From Oligoflexia bacterium (GTDB lineage Bacteria; Bdellovibrionota; UBA1018; CAIMNF01), in contig CAIOKW010000237.1 in assembly GCA_903858975.1 (NCBI GenBank), positions 1 through 30,359 on the forward strand: DNA of 30,359 nucleotides, in the 5' to 3' direction. The translations under genes and the position numbers were made by a program. This document shows positions 15,391-23,968 of this stretch, in pieces. Under the pieces are notes generated by a model. The model was not told the origin of the DNA and made no database searches. It was given only the letters and a program-made list of their open reading frames with translations. The first letter of the stretch is position 1. Each line of letters starts with the position of its first letter.

Positions 15391-16479
15391 TTGAAGTACT
15401 ATTTTCTTCTTGGGTTCATGACTTTGATGACCTCTGGGTGCACCCTCCAAGCATGGAGGGTTGATCTTCCCGTTAAAACAGTCACAGCAACTCCAAGTCC
15501 AACGCCGGGCCCGTTTCAAGGCGTCGTCTCTACCATTGCTGGCTCGCTGTACACAAAGGGAACCGCTGACGGATCTTGTGCTTCCGCAACGCTTGGAAAC
15601 AAGGAATATCTAGCAAGCGACAACCTGGGTAACGTGTATATGAGTGACCCAATAAATCATATCATTCGTAAGCTAACGCTCACCGGGGAAATCATCACCC
15701 TTTCCGGTAAAGCAGGTGAGACAGGGAGCTTGGATGGAATGGGAGTAAATGCCCGATTCAACACACCCATGGGCATTGCCGTAGACCATGCTAATAATAT
15801 TTATGTTGCTGATAATGGAAGTCAAACTATCCGAAAAATCCTTCCGAGCGGTTTAGTGGTTACAATTGCTGGCGCCCCTGGAGAATTAGGCAGTGACGAT
15901 GGCAACTCCTCGGTTGCACGCTTTTACTCCCCTATTGGAATCGCGATTGATTCGAGAGATAACCTCTTTATTCTTGATGATCATGATAAGAGTGTCCGGA
16001 AGATTTCTACGGATGGATTCGTCAGTACTTTTGTGGGAGCAACCGGGTACCCATCCCATATGTCAAATCCCCGTGGAATTGCCATCGACCAGCTCAACAA
16101 TATTTACATTACAGATCAATCAACCATCATGAAAATATCACCTGACGGAAACGATGCAACGATAGCTGGAAGTTATAATCAAAAAGGGTATACGGATGGT
16201 TCTGGCGCATCTGCAGGATTTAACTTTCTTGAAGGCATTGCCGTAGATTCGTCAAATAATCTTTATGTGACCGATTCAGGAAACAATATGATCAAACTCA
16301 TTAACCCGGAAGGTCAGGTCACTACCATCGCGGGCTTACCCGGAATTTCAAACCACAGAGATGGCCCTGCAACCAATGCCCTATTCTGGGTTCCCACTGG
16401 GATCACGGTAGACAGCAGTGGAAACGTATTTGTAACCGAAGGTTATCCAACGATTCGTAAGATTACGCCTCTCAAATGA
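15391..16479 (+). CDS. NHL-repeat beta-propeller lipoprotein
   Basis: The 362-residue product has a lipoprotein signal ending in TLMTSGC (Cys17), a short Thr/Pro/Ser linker, then six NHL repeats of about 50-55 residues. These carry recurring signatures such as PMGIAVDHANNIYVADNG, SPIGIAIDSRDNLFILD and LEGIAVDSSNNLYVTDSG, each followed by an IRKI-like strand and an AG..G turn. Six repeats make a complete six-bladed propeller. NHL propellers bind proteins, RNA or polysaccharide; this one should sit on the outer membrane or in the periplasm. The start is a TTG after GCGGGA; an upstream ATG in the same frame is stopped at once by TAG. It converges on scoB with four bases between stops. Confidence 0.85.
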   Translation: MKYYFLLGFMTLMTSGCTLQAWRVDLPVKTVTATPSPTPGPFQGVVSTIAGSLYTKGTADGSCASATLGNKEYLASDNLGNVYMSDPINHIIRKLTLTGEIITLSGKAGETGSLDGMGVNARFNTPMGIAVDHANNIYVADNGSQTIRKILPSGLVVTIAGAPGELGSDDGNSSVARFYSPIGIAIDSRDNLFILDDHDKSVRKISTDGFVSTFVGATGYPSHMSNPRGIAIDQLNNIYITDQSTIMKISPDGNDATIAGSYNQKGYTDGSGASAGFNFLEGIAVDSSNNLYVTDSGNNMIKLINPEGQVTTIAGLPGISNHRDGPATNALFWVPTGITVDSSGNVFVTEGYPTIRKITPLK

Positions 16480-16483
16480 ACCC

Positions 16484-17140
16484 CTAAAACTTCATCTCCG
16501 GGATCTCACCCTCAATGATGAGAGTGGCTTCAGTTGCCTTCACAATTTGTTCAACCGTGACTCCAGGCGCTCGCTCCAGGAGCTTAAGACCTTTGGGAGT
16601 AACATCCATGACTGCAAACTCTGATACAATTCGGTTCACACAATTCTTTCCTGTAAGAGGCAGGTCACACTTTTTTAAGACCTTACTTTTTCCATCTTTT
16701 GAAACATGTTGCATGGCTACGACCACGCGCTTTGCTCCTGCGACGAGATCCATCGCTCCGCCCATCCCCTTCACGAGTTTTCCAGGGATCATCCAGTTCG
16801 CAAGGTCACCCTTTTCGTCCACTTCCATCGCACCGAGAACCGTGAGATCAATTTTCCCCGCGCGAATCATCGCGAAAGAATCTGCACTGGAAAAGAAGGA
16901 AGCACCCGGAATCACAGTGACCGTTTCTTTCCCCGCGTTGATTAGATCTGGATCCACTTCTGCTTCGGTCGGATAGGGTCCAAGTCCTAAAATCCCGTTC
17001 TCACTTTGAAGTACCACTTCGATCCCGGCAGGAATATAATTCGCAACGAGTGTGGGTATTCCAATTCCAAGATTAACATAGAATCCATCTTGCAGCTCTT
17101 GTGAAATTCGCATTGCAATTTGCTCACGAGATAAACTCAT
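16484..17140 (-). CDS. scoB: 3-oxoacid CoA-transferase subunit B
   Basis: The 218-residue beta subunit carries the catalytic Glu (Glu47 in SENGILGLGP) and the family segments NLGIGIPTLVAN and GGAMDLVAGAKRV. With subunit A it moves CoA from succinyl-CoA to acetoacetate (or between acetate and acetoacetate), linking acetoacetate to acetyl-CoA through the neighbouring thiolase. A strong AGGAGGT box lies before its ATG, and it overlaps scoA by ATGA. It is last in the operon thiolase-scoA-scoB. SCOT versus AtoA cannot be decided from sequence alone; length and motifs fit either name. Confidence 0.92.
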   Translation of the reverse strand: MSLSREQIAMRISQELQDGFYVNLGIGIPTLVANYIPAGIEVVLQSENGILGLGPYPTEAEVDPDLINAGKETVTVIPGASFFSSADSFAMIRAGKIDLTVLGAMEVDEKGDLANWMIPGKLVKGMGGAMDLVAGAKRVVVAMQHVSKDGKSKVLKKCDLPLTGKNCVNRIVSEFAVMDVTPKGLKLLERAPGVTVEQIVKATEATLIIEGEIPEMKF

Positions 17141-17853
17141 TTTGCACCTCCTGCATGTAAAACCTTACGCTCAATGCGTTTCTCAAATTTCTCACCCTGA
17201 AAAATGCGGTGAACATATACTCCCGGCAAATGAATTTCATCAGGCTTCAGTGCGCCGACAGTAACCAATTCTTCAACCTCGACAATGGTAATTTTCCCAG
17301 CCATGGCACAGAGTGGATTAAAATTACGGGATGTTTTTCTAAAGACCAAGTTCCCCATGGCATCACCCTTCCAGGCTTTCACAATCCCGAAGTCGCCAAT
17401 AATCCCTTTTTCGAGTATGTATTTGCGGCCATCAAACTCGCGCTCTTCTTTCCCCTCTGCAATCAAAGTCCCCACGCCAGTAGGAGTATAGAACCCAGGA
17501 ATTCCAGCCCCACCCGCACGAAGTCTTTCGGCAAGCGTTCCTTGAGGAGCAAACTCAAGCTCAAGCTCTCCTGAGATCACGAGCTGCTCAAACAGTTTGT
17601 TCTCGCCGACATAGCTTGAAATCATTTTCTTAACTTGCTTCTTTTCCAGCATCAGGCCGATCCCAAAACCATCCACGCCAGCATTATTAGAAACACAAGT
17701 GAGGTTCTTAACCCCTTTACGAACCAGAGCCGCAATTGAGTTCTCTGGAATTCCACACAGTCCGAAACCACCCATGGTTAAAATGGCGCCGTCAAAGATA
17801 TCCTTTACTGCCTCATCTGGACCCGCAACAATTTTGCTCATTCCCTTTTTCAT
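17137..17853 (-). CDS. scoA: 3-oxoacid CoA-transferase subunit A
   Basis: The 238-residue alpha subunit shows the CoA-binding glycine-rich segment GGFGLCGIPENSIAAL near residues 30-45 and the family stretches SNNAGVDGFG, APQGTLAERLRAGGAGIPGF and IIGDFGIVKAWKGDAMGN. It pairs with the adjacent subunit B. The frame is open further upstream to 17922, into the thiolase gene, but ATG 17853 after AAAGGGG begins a normal-length subunit; ATG 17841 is a second option. It follows the thiolase by about 20 bases and overlaps scoB by four. Confidence 0.92.
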   Translation of the reverse strand: MKKGMSKIVAGPDEAVKDIFDGAILTMGGFGLCGIPENSIAALVRKGVKNLTCVSNNAGVDGFGIGLMLEKKQVKKMISSYVGENKLFEQLVISGELELEFAPQGTLAERLRAGGAGIPGFYTPTGVGTLIAEGKEEREFDGRKYILEKGIIGDFGIVKAWKGDAMGNLVFRKTSRNFNPLCAMAGKITIVEVEELVTVGALKPDEIHLPGVYVHRIFQGEKFEKRIERKVLHAGGAK

Positions 17854-17873
17854 GGATGCCCCTTTAGTTCGTA

Positions 17874-19055
17874 CTAAATTAATTCTACCGTAAGTGCCGT
17901 TGCTTCTCCGCCACCGATACAAATCCCAGCGAGACCGCGTTTCTTACCGAGGTCCTTGAGCGCTGAAATGAGCGTGATGACAATCCGAGCCCCTGAGGCG
18001 CCAATCGGATGGCCAAGGCTGATTGCCCCACCCCAAACATTTATTTTTTCGTGCGGAATATTCAGCTCTTTTTGGGCCGCCATCGCAACCACTGCAAAAG
18101 CTTCGTTCACTTCAAAAAGATCTACATCTTCCATTTTCCAAGCGGCTTTTTCCACCGCACGCTTCATCGCTGATGCAGGAGCCGTCGTAAACCATTCCGG
18201 CGCCTGAGCATGAGTTGCTTGGGAAACAATTTTTGCAATGGGCTTTAATCCGAGACTCTTTGCTCGCTCAGCACTCATCATCACCACTGCGGCCGCCCCA
18301 TCATTTAAAGTGGAAGCATTGGCTGCCGTGACCGTTCCCGCTTTATCAAAAACAGGCTTCAACGTTGGTATTTTATCAAACTTTACTTTAGCAGGACCTT
18401 CATCCTGATCCACGAGTACCGACTCTCCTTTAGCTCCTGGAATAGAAATAGGGGCTAATTCATTTACAAATTTTTTCTCGGCCTGAGCTTTTTGAGCCCG
18501 CTTAAAACTTTCAATCGCAAATGCATCTTGGGCTTCACGGGTGAAGTGCATTTCTTTTGCGCAAAGCTCACCGCAATTACCCATATGTTGATTATTGTAC
18601 GGATCCCAAAGTCCATCATGAATCATGGAGTCTACGACTTGGGCATTACCCATGCGAAATCCGCCCCGTGCAGCAGGCATGAGGTAAGGCGCGTTTGACA
18701 TACTCTCTTGTCCTCCCGCAACTACGATTTCACTCTCTCCAGTGATGAGGGATTGCACCCCAAGCATGATTGCTTTCATTCCACTTCCACATACCTTGTT
18801 GATGGTGAGAGCAGGAGTTGAGTTTGGAATCCCTGCATAAATCATCGCCTGGCGAGCAGGAGCTTGGCCGACGCCTCCTGTAAGCACGTTCCCCATGATG
18901 ACTTCTGAGACTTGCTCAGGTTTTACGCCCGAACGGCTCAGTGCTTCTTTGATCGCATGCGCTCCAAGGCGAGTAGCCGAGAGGCTAGAAAGCGCTCCTT
19001 GAAAACTTCCAATTGGAGTACGAGCAAATCCCACAATAACAATTTCTTTAGTCAT
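17874..19055 (-). CDS. Acetyl-CoA C-acetyltransferase (thiolase)
   Basis: The 393-residue enzyme has all thiolase residues: nucleophile Cys89 in NKVCGSGMKA, the GGAISLGHPIGASGAR block with the catalytic His, and the final Cys in AGICIGGGEATAL. It reversibly condenses two acetyl-CoA to acetoacetyl-CoA. In an operon with both CoA-transferase subunits it most likely serves acetoacetate or ketone-body use, or the reverse, possibly linked to polyhydroxybutyrate turnover; no PHB gene is seen here. ATG 19055 is preferred to the GTG at 19061, as it begins the conserved MTKEIVIVG. It is divergent from the HtrA gene, with about 64 bases between. Confidence 0.93.
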   Translation of the reverse strand: MTKEIVIVGFARTPIGSFQGALSSLSATRLGAHAIKEALSRSGVKPEQVSEVIMGNVLTGGVGQAPARQAMIYAGIPNSTPALTINKVCGSGMKAIMLGVQSLITGESEIVVAGGQESMSNAPYLMPAARGGFRMGNAQVVDSMIHDGLWDPYNNQHMGNCGELCAKEMHFTREAQDAFAIESFKRAQKAQAEKKFVNELAPISIPGAKGESVLVDQDEGPAKVKFDKIPTLKPVFDKAGTVTAANASTLNDGAAAVVMMSAERAKSLGLKPIAKIVSQATHAQAPEWFTTAPASAMKRAVEKAAWKMEDVDLFEVNEAFAVVAMAAQKELNIPHEKINVWGGAISLGHPIGASGARIVITLISALKDLGKKRGLAGICIGGGEATALTVELI

Positions 19056-19119
19056 GGCCACACTCTAGCGAAAGCACTTCTTGCTTGCAACAAAGAGCCC
19101 TTAGGATTATTCGAAAAAC

Positions 19120-20214
19120 ATGTGTAAATTATCCTATCTTTTGCTCACCGCATTGATTTCAAACACCAGCTTTGGAAGCCCCTTCACTCCGACGGATCTT
19201 CCGGACCTCGTCGACCGCATGGCGCCCTCCGCCGTGCATATTTCGACCAAGATGGATCAGCGGAAACAATTCAAGATGGCGGGCTGGGGTGACTTCTTTC
19301 AATCTTTTGGAATTCCCGAAGACCAACAGGCCGGATCGCTAGGGACAGGATTCATCATTGATATGGATGGATCAATCCTCACGAATTATCACGTCATTGA
19401 GCAAGCGGCTGAAAATCAAGCCGTCGATATCGTCGTTACCTTAAAAGACAAACGACAATTTAGTGCAAAAATTATCGGGAAGGACTCAAAAACCGACATA
19501 GCGCTTTTAAAGCTCAGAGATCAAGCGGGCCGCACGCCTGCAATGATTCTTCCTGCGAAACTAGGCGATTCTGAAAAAGTTCGTATCGGGGAGCCCGTCA
19601 TTGCCATTGGAAATCCCTTTGGTCTCGACTATTCGGTTTCTGCGGGAATCATCTCCTCAAAAAATCGAAATATTGGACAAGGACCCTTTGATAATTACCT
19701 CCAGACCGATGCGGCCATTAACCCCGGAAACAGCGGAGGCCCCCTTTTTAACACGAAGGGAGAAGTCATTGGAATCAACTCCGCCATCTTCTCACGCTCA
19801 GGCCAATTTGGTGGGATCGGATTTGCGATTCCCATCAATGACGCAAAAAGTGTCTTAGAGAAACTTAAAAAATTTGGTCGCGTGCCACGTCCTTGGCTCG
19901 GAGTCATTACCCGACAAGTGACCCCAACCCTCTCCTATGTTTACAACCTCCCAGCTGAACAAGGGATTCTGGTATTAAATCTCATCCAATCCGCACCTGC
20001 CGACACCCAAGGCATTCGAGTGGGTGATATTTTGATCGAACTGAATGGTAAAAAAATCACGGAACTCGCGGAACTTGAGCGCGAAATGGCGAAACTTAAG
20101 CCCAATGATTCAGCACAATTCACTATACAAAGAGGCGCCCGGAAGCTAAAAACGAGCGTCAAACTCGAGGAATTTCCACCCCAATTGAATCGAGTACGCG
20201 AGGGAGTCATTTAA
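19120..20214 (+). CDS. HtrA/DegP-type periplasmic serine protease with one PDZ domain
   Basis: The 364-residue protein has a Sec signal peptide (MCKLSYLLLTALISNTSFG), then a trypsin-like protease domain with the catalytic triad His91 (TNYHVI), Asp126 (KTDIALL) and Ser205 (GNSGGPL). A single C-terminal PDZ domain follows (about 258-350, with PWLGVI, GDILIELNGKKI and the final AQFTIQRG strand). One PDZ domain and the length place it with DegS-like or short HtrA proteins rather than DegP, though DegS is membrane-anchored and this one has a cleavable-looking signal. It should act in periplasmic quality control. The ribosome binding site is weak (AGGA about 14 bases upstream). The next gene follows three bases after the stop. 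Confidence 0.92.
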   Translation: MCKLSYLLLTALISNTSFGSPFTPTDLPDLVDRMAPSAVHISTKMDQRKQFKMAGWGDFFQSFGIPEDQQAGSLGTGFIIDMDGSILTNYHVIEQAAENQAVDIVVTLKDKRQFSAKIIGKDSKTDIALLKLRDQAGRTPAMILPAKLGDSEKVRIGEPVIAIGNPFGLDYSVSAGIISSKNRNIGQGPFDNYLQTDAAINPGNSGGPLFNTKGEVIGINSAIFSRSGQFGGIGFAIPINDAKSVLEKLKKFGRVPRPWLGVITRQVTPTLSYVYNLPAEQGILVLNLIQSAPADTQGIRVGDILIELNGKKITELAELEREMAKLKPNDSAQFTIQRGARKLKTSVKLEEFPPQLNRVREGVI

Positions 20215-20217
20215 GTT

Positions 20218-20889
20218 ATGAAATGGGAACGCAGAAACAAAACGAAAACCACTGGTCCTGAACCGATTCCAGGACAGATGCCTGTCGATTACTTAAAACT
20301 CGTGGAAGAGACTCTTACGCAAGCTCTCGAACCGGGATTGGCAGAAATCAAAAAGACGCACCAAGAATCTTACTTCAAAGCTCATGGAGCAATTTACGCG
20401 GATGAGATCTTACTTGCGATTACCCTCTCTCACGGTCCGAATCAAATTGCGGCAACGACCGTTTACTCGAGTGCTGATTACAATCCCAATCAAGAAGTTC
20501 CAGCGTTAACAGACGTGCTTGCAGCCTGTCTCGACTCCATTGGCACAGTATTTGGATTTTACCTAGACCCCGCATCCCCTGAAAAAGTGGCTCAGATCGC
20601 TCACCAATCCTTAGGTGCCCTTGAAGAAGCCCCCTTTGAATGGACGCCTACTGAGATCGAAAACACCCATAAAATTTCGGTATTCGTAAAACTCGATAAA
20701 TCAAACCCGACTCTCGACGCACTTGCGGATGAATGGCTTAAGAAAAATGATCCTCATTACCAGGAACAATTGGAAAAGAAAGAAAATCGCAACCTCACTG
20801 AAGCGGAAGAGTTTTTAGATGAGCGCCTGCAGGCGATTAAGAACGCGAAATCCGGCACGAGCTCTGGCGGCGGCCCCATTACGCACTAA
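20218..20889 (+). CDS. Uncharacterised cytoplasmic protein downstream of htrA
   Basis: I do not recognise this 223-residue protein. It has no signal peptide or membrane segment. The N-terminus is basic (MKWERRNKTKTT), followed by an alpha/beta region (about 20-160) containing DEILLAITLSHGPNQIAATTVY and a segment from DVLAACLDSIGTVFGFYL. The C-terminal third is highly charged and helical (KKNDPHYQEQLEKKENRN), ending in a Gly/Ser-rich tail. Three bases separate it from the protease gene, so the two are co-transcribed, but the predicted compartments differ. No catalytic motif is apparent. Confidence 0.72.
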   Translation: MKWERRNKTKTTGPEPIPGQMPVDYLKLVEETLTQALEPGLAEIKKTHQESYFKAHGAIYADEILLAITLSHGPNQIAATTVYSSADYNPNQEVPALTDVLAACLDSIGTVFGFYLDPASPEKVAQIAHQSLGALEEAPFEWTPTEIENTHKISVFVKLDKSNPTLDALADEWLKKNDPHYQEQLEKKENRNLTEAEEFLDERLQAIKNAKSGTSSGGGPITH

Positions 20890-20955
20890 TCAAATCTTAA
20901 GCAGACCGAGCTCCATGGAGGGAGAACTGCTGAGTAAGATCATCTTTGAGGTTGA

Positions 20956-21735
20956 TTAGAATTCGGAATCGCCGAAATCGTCGTCTTCTTTGCGGATACT
21001 TCCAATCAAAGAATCGATAGAATCTCCGTCGTAATCTAAATCGTCAATCGACTCATCGAGTTCTAGATCATGGATTACTTTATTGAAGTTCACTTCACTG
21101 GTGAGATCCTGGCGAATGACATCGATATACTTGTCCGGATATTTGCTCACCAATTCTTCGATGTACTGGTTGAGCTTTCCTTCTTTAAGGATCATTTCTT
21201 TACGCTTAATTTTCTTCCAGTTCTTGATGTAATCAAGACGGCAATAGCCTTTAGTGGTCGATTGATTCTCGCATCCGGTTTCACGGCACATTTTCTCATT
21301 GTACGCGAGCTGAGCCGCAGCTTTTGACAGCTTAGCAACTTTTGGCGCTTTACCTTTAGTCAAGACCGCAGGTGCCGCCACTGGAGCCGGAACCGTTTTT
21401 CCTTTTACAGGCGCCGCTACTGCAGCTTTCGGAAGTTCTTTTTTAATTTCTTTTTTAGGAGCCACTTTCGCCGGAGCAGCGGCTTTTACTGCTGGAGCAG
21501 CTTTCGCCTTCTTCGACGACTTCAAGTCTACTTTCGGAGCAGGCTTCGCTGCCTTTGGGGCTGGCTTAGTTGCTTTAGGAGCGACCTTGGTCTGAGGTTT
21601 TTTTGAAGACTTGGGAGCCATCGCCTTCACCAAGCCTTTGGCGAGCTTTTTCACTTGCCCAAGAACTTTAGTCGGGCTTTTAGTCTTGCTTTTGATATTA
21701 TTCATTTTTTTCGGAGCGGACTTCGCTTTTTTCAT
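20956..21735 (-). CDS. Histone-H1-like Lys/Ala/Pro-rich protein with Cys motif and acidic tail
   Basis: The 259-residue protein has three parts. Residues 1-140 are low-complexity, Lys/Ala/Pro-rich with repeated KPAPK and APAK units, like eukaryotic H1 tails and bacterial H1-like DNA-binding proteins. Residues 145-185 form a compact basic segment with Cys150, Cys155 and Cys165 (CRETGC, then GYCRLDY), followed by KNWKKIKRKE, which may be a small metal site or nucleic-acid-binding helix. Residues 190-259 are helical and increasingly acidic, ending in EDDDFGDSEF. Nucleoid or RNA binding is inferred from composition. It is monocistronic, divergent from rpmF, with a GGGG-type box before its ATG. 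Confidence 0.75.
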   Translation of the reverse strand: MKKAKSAPKKMNNIKSKTKSPTKVLGQVKKLAKGLVKAMAPKSSKKPQTKVAPKATKPAPKAAKPAPKVDLKSSKKAKAAPAVKAAAPAKVAPKKEIKKELPKAAVAAPVKGKTVPAPVAAPAVLTKGKAPKVAKLSKAAAQLAYNEKMCRETGCENQSTTKGYCRLDYIKNWKKIKRKEMILKEGKLNQYIEELVSKYPDKYIDVIRQDLTSEVNFNKVIHDLELDESIDDLDYDGDSIDSLIGSIRKEDDDFGDSEF

Positions 21736-21860
21736 CGTGGATGATCCCCAGTAGTACTTGGGTGCCCCAAAGCGACAGGAGCGTCAAGCTTTTTCTTGAC
21801 AACTCCCCGTTTTTAGTTGATTTTCATAGCTCTTAAAAATTATCGAAAGGGTTATGGACC

Positions 21861-22070
21861 ATGGCAGTTCCTAAGAAAAAAAGTTCACGTAGTCGTCGTA
21901 ACATGCGCCGTTATTCAGCGGCATACAAGTTAGATCCAATTTCTGAAACCACTTGTGCGTTCACTCACACACCAGTGCGCTCACATACAGTTTCAATCAA
22001 AGCGATCAAAGAAGGCTTGTTTGAAGCTCGTAAAAAAACCAAGTCTAAAGCTGCTACCGCTCAGGCGTAA
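21861..22070 (+). CDS. rpmF: 50S ribosomal protein L32
   Basis: The 69-residue protein begins MAVPKKKSSRSRRNMRR, the hallmark of bacterial L32, a large-subunit protein near the peptidyl transferase region. The zinc-binding four-Cys pattern of some L32 proteins is absent (one Cys only), so this is the zinc-independent type. An out-of-frame ATG lies seven bases before the start; the GAAAGGG box at about 21845-21851 serves the second ATG. rpmF is commonly placed at the head of the fatty acid synthesis locus, as here, although the usual upstream DUF177 gene is not present; the neighbour is the divergent histone-like gene. Confidence 0.96.
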   Translation: MAVPKKKSSRSRRNMRRYSAAYKLDPISETTCAFTHTPVRSHTVSIKAIKEGLFEARKKTKSKAATAQA

Positions 22071-22104
22071 TCAGTTTCGATTGGAAAAATAAAATTTAAA
22101 AAAG

Positions 22105-22145
22105 CTCCCGGTGAATCATGTTCATACTGGGAGTTTTTCTTTTTT
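22105..22145 (+). terminator. Rho-independent terminator between rpmF and fabD
   Basis: CTCCCGGT (22105-22112) pairs with ACTGGGAG (22126-22133) with one G-U pair. The stem can extend by A-T pairs into the flanks and is followed by TTTTTCTTTTTT. The T-run leads directly into the GGAGG ribosome binding site of fabD, so readthrough here would set fab expression. Confidence 0.8.
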
Positions 22146-22156
22146 GGAGGTTCCAA

Positions 22157-23164
22157 ATGAAGGCAGGATTTTTTCCGGGACAAGGCTCCCAAAGCGTCGG
22201 AATGGGCAAGCAGTTCTACGATGAATTCACTGTATTCAGACAAACCATCGAAGAGGCCTCAGATTCACTCGGTATGAATCTGAAGGGTTTGCTTTTTGAG
22301 GGGCCTGAGAGTGAACTCACCCTTACAGAAAACGCTCAGCCCGCAATCCTTGCGGTCTCCACCGGTTGTTTTCGTGTGGCCGAAATGGAGCTGGGGTTAA
22401 AAACTGAGATCAACCTGGGGCACTCTCTGGGTGAATACTCCGCTCTCGTTGCCTGTGAAGCCATTCCTTTTGGGAATGCGATCAGCTGGGTTCAGTCTCG
22501 CGGCCAAGCGATGCAAAAAGCTGTTCCAATTGGTGAAGGAACGATGAGTGCTGTGATCGGCGCCGAAGACCTCCAAGTTGAGACCTGGTGCAAAGAGGCC
22601 ACGCTTCTTGCCGCTGAAGCCCGAAAAAGCCAGGGAACTGCCCTTAGCGTTCCCTGCTCAGTCGAATGCGCAAACTTCAATGCTCCTGGGCAAATCGTTG
22701 TTTCCGGTTCGGTAGATGCGATCGAAGCGCTCGAGAAACTCATCCAAGGATTGGGAATTCGTGGAGTCATGGTGAAACGCCTGAGCGTGAGCGCTCCATT
22801 CCATAGTTCGCTCATGAAACCTGCTCGCTCCGTCATGGAGAGCATCTTTAAGGAAGCCCTGAATCAGGGGCAACTCACTCCCCTTCAAACTTCTTACATT
22901 CCAAATCGCACTGCCATTAAGACGAGCGAAATGGGATTAATCTTTCCCCTCCTTGCCGAGCAAGTGGATCATTCCGTCCTTTGGAAACAAAGCGTGGAGA
23001 CGCTCATGATTTCTCAGTGCTCAGTTGCGTTTGAGTTTGGTCCAGGAAAAGTTCTCCAAGGACTCGCCAAGCGAATCGCAAAGGGAAAAGAAGTGAAATT
23101 CGAAACCTATCCGATCTTCGATCTTGAGACACTGAAAGCAGCTGAGGGAGTGATTCGCCAATGA
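22157..23164 (+). CDS. fabD: Malonyl-CoA:ACP transacylase
   Basis: The 335-residue enzyme loads malonyl groups from CoA onto ACP. The nucleophile Ser90 lies in GHSLGEYSAL, the carboxylate-binding Arg115 in SRGQAMQ, and His216 in SAPFHSSLM. It starts FFPGQGSQSVGMG, as expected. It is about 25 residues longer than E. coli FabD; the extra length is mostly a charged segment around 138-165 (VETWCKEATLLAAEARKSQG). The start is set by a GGAGG box six bases upstream; the frame is open further up, into the terminator. It overlaps fabG by ATGA. Confidence 0.96.
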   Translation: MKAGFFPGQGSQSVGMGKQFYDEFTVFRQTIEEASDSLGMNLKGLLFEGPESELTLTENAQPAILAVSTGCFRVAEMELGLKTEINLGHSLGEYSALVACEAIPFGNAISWVQSRGQAMQKAVPIGEGTMSAVIGAEDLQVETWCKEATLLAAEARKSQGTALSVPCSVECANFNAPGQIVVSGSVDAIEALEKLIQGLGIRGVMVKRLSVSAPFHSSLMKPARSVMESIFKEALNQGQLTPLQTSYIPNRTAIKTSEMGLIFPLLAEQVDHSVLWKQSVETLMISQCSVAFEFGPGKVLQGLAKRIAKGKEVKFETYPIFDLETLKAAEGVIRQ

Positions 23165-23910
23165 CTACAGAAACACAAAAAGGAATGGCTCTTGTCACCG
23201 GCTCTTCTCGCGGCATCGGAGCCGGGATTGCACAGAAGTTGGGTGCCCTGGGTTACCATGTTTTAGTGAACTACGTTTCAAACGAAGCAAAAGCAATCGA
23301 AGTGGTCGATAAAATTATTGCCGCGGGCGGTAGCGCAGAGCCTCTTCGATTTGACGTTTCTAACGAAGAAGAAATCAGTTCGGCTTTTGAGCTGATCGCC
23401 AAAAAAGGAATGCCGCTGCAAGTGCTCGTCAATAACGCAGGAATTTCAGAGGACAGCTTAATCCTGCGCCTCAAAAAAGACTCGCTAGACCGTATTCTTC
23501 AAACTAACCTCGTCAGCGCCATTCTTTGCTCGAAGGAAGCAGCAAAGCTCATGATGAAGGCTCGGACGGGCTCTATTATTCAGATCTCTTCCGTCGTTGG
23601 GGAAATGGGAAATGCAGGACAAGTGGCTTATGCCTCGGCAAAGGCCGGGATGATTGGCTTAACTAAAAGTCTGGCGAAAGAGCTCGCCTCCCGTCAAATT
23701 CGCGTGAATGCAGTAACCCCAGGATACATCGAAACTGAGATGACGGGTGCTCTCACCGAGGCTCAAAAGCTCGCAATTACTGAAAAAATCCCACTCGGAA
23801 CCCTGGGGCAAGCTAGTGATATAGCTGAAATCGTTGGATTTTTATCATCAAACGCGTCCAAATACATCACCGGGCAGGTCATTGGGGTAAACGGCGGCCT
23901 TTACATTTAG
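23161..23910 (+). CDS. fabG: 3-oxoacyl-ACP reductase
   Basis: The 249-residue short-chain dehydrogenase carries GSSRGIGAG (14-22) for NADPH binding, NNAG (91-94), Asn116, Ser144, Tyr157 and Lys161 (YASAK), and the C-terminal GQVIGVNGGLYI typical of FabG. It reduces beta-ketoacyl-ACP to the (R)-3-hydroxyacyl form in type II fatty acid synthesis. It is translationally coupled to fabD and followed 58 bases later by acpP. Confidence 0.96.
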   Translation: MTTETQKGMALVTGSSRGIGAGIAQKLGALGYHVLVNYVSNEAKAIEVVDKIIAAGGSAEPLRFDVSNEEEISSAFELIAKKGMPLQVLVNNAGISEDSLILRLKKDSLDRILQTNLVSAILCSKEAAKLMMKARTGSIIQISSVVGEMGNAGQVAYASAKAGMIGLTKSLAKELASRQIRVNAVTPGYIETEMTGALTEAQKLAITEKIPLGTLGQASDIAEIVGFLSSNASKYITGQVIGVNGGLYI

Positions 23911-23968
23911 TCCCATTCACATTAGAAGTATCCAATCGTTTTATTTTCAGAATAAGGAGAAGACAGCA

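Noticed and set aside
16515..16976. Plus-strand open frame of 153 codons across the CoA-transferase B gene
   Set aside because: It is antisense to a gene with complete family motifs and has no recognisable protein features.
20890..20955. Hairpin AGCAG...CTGCT with inner CTCC/GGAG between the convergent genes
   Set aside because: It has several internal mismatches and no T-run on either strand.
21796..21830. TTGACA at 21796 as the rpmF promoter
   Set aside because: No acceptable -10 element lies 16-18 bases downstream; a promoter is expected here but I cannot place it.
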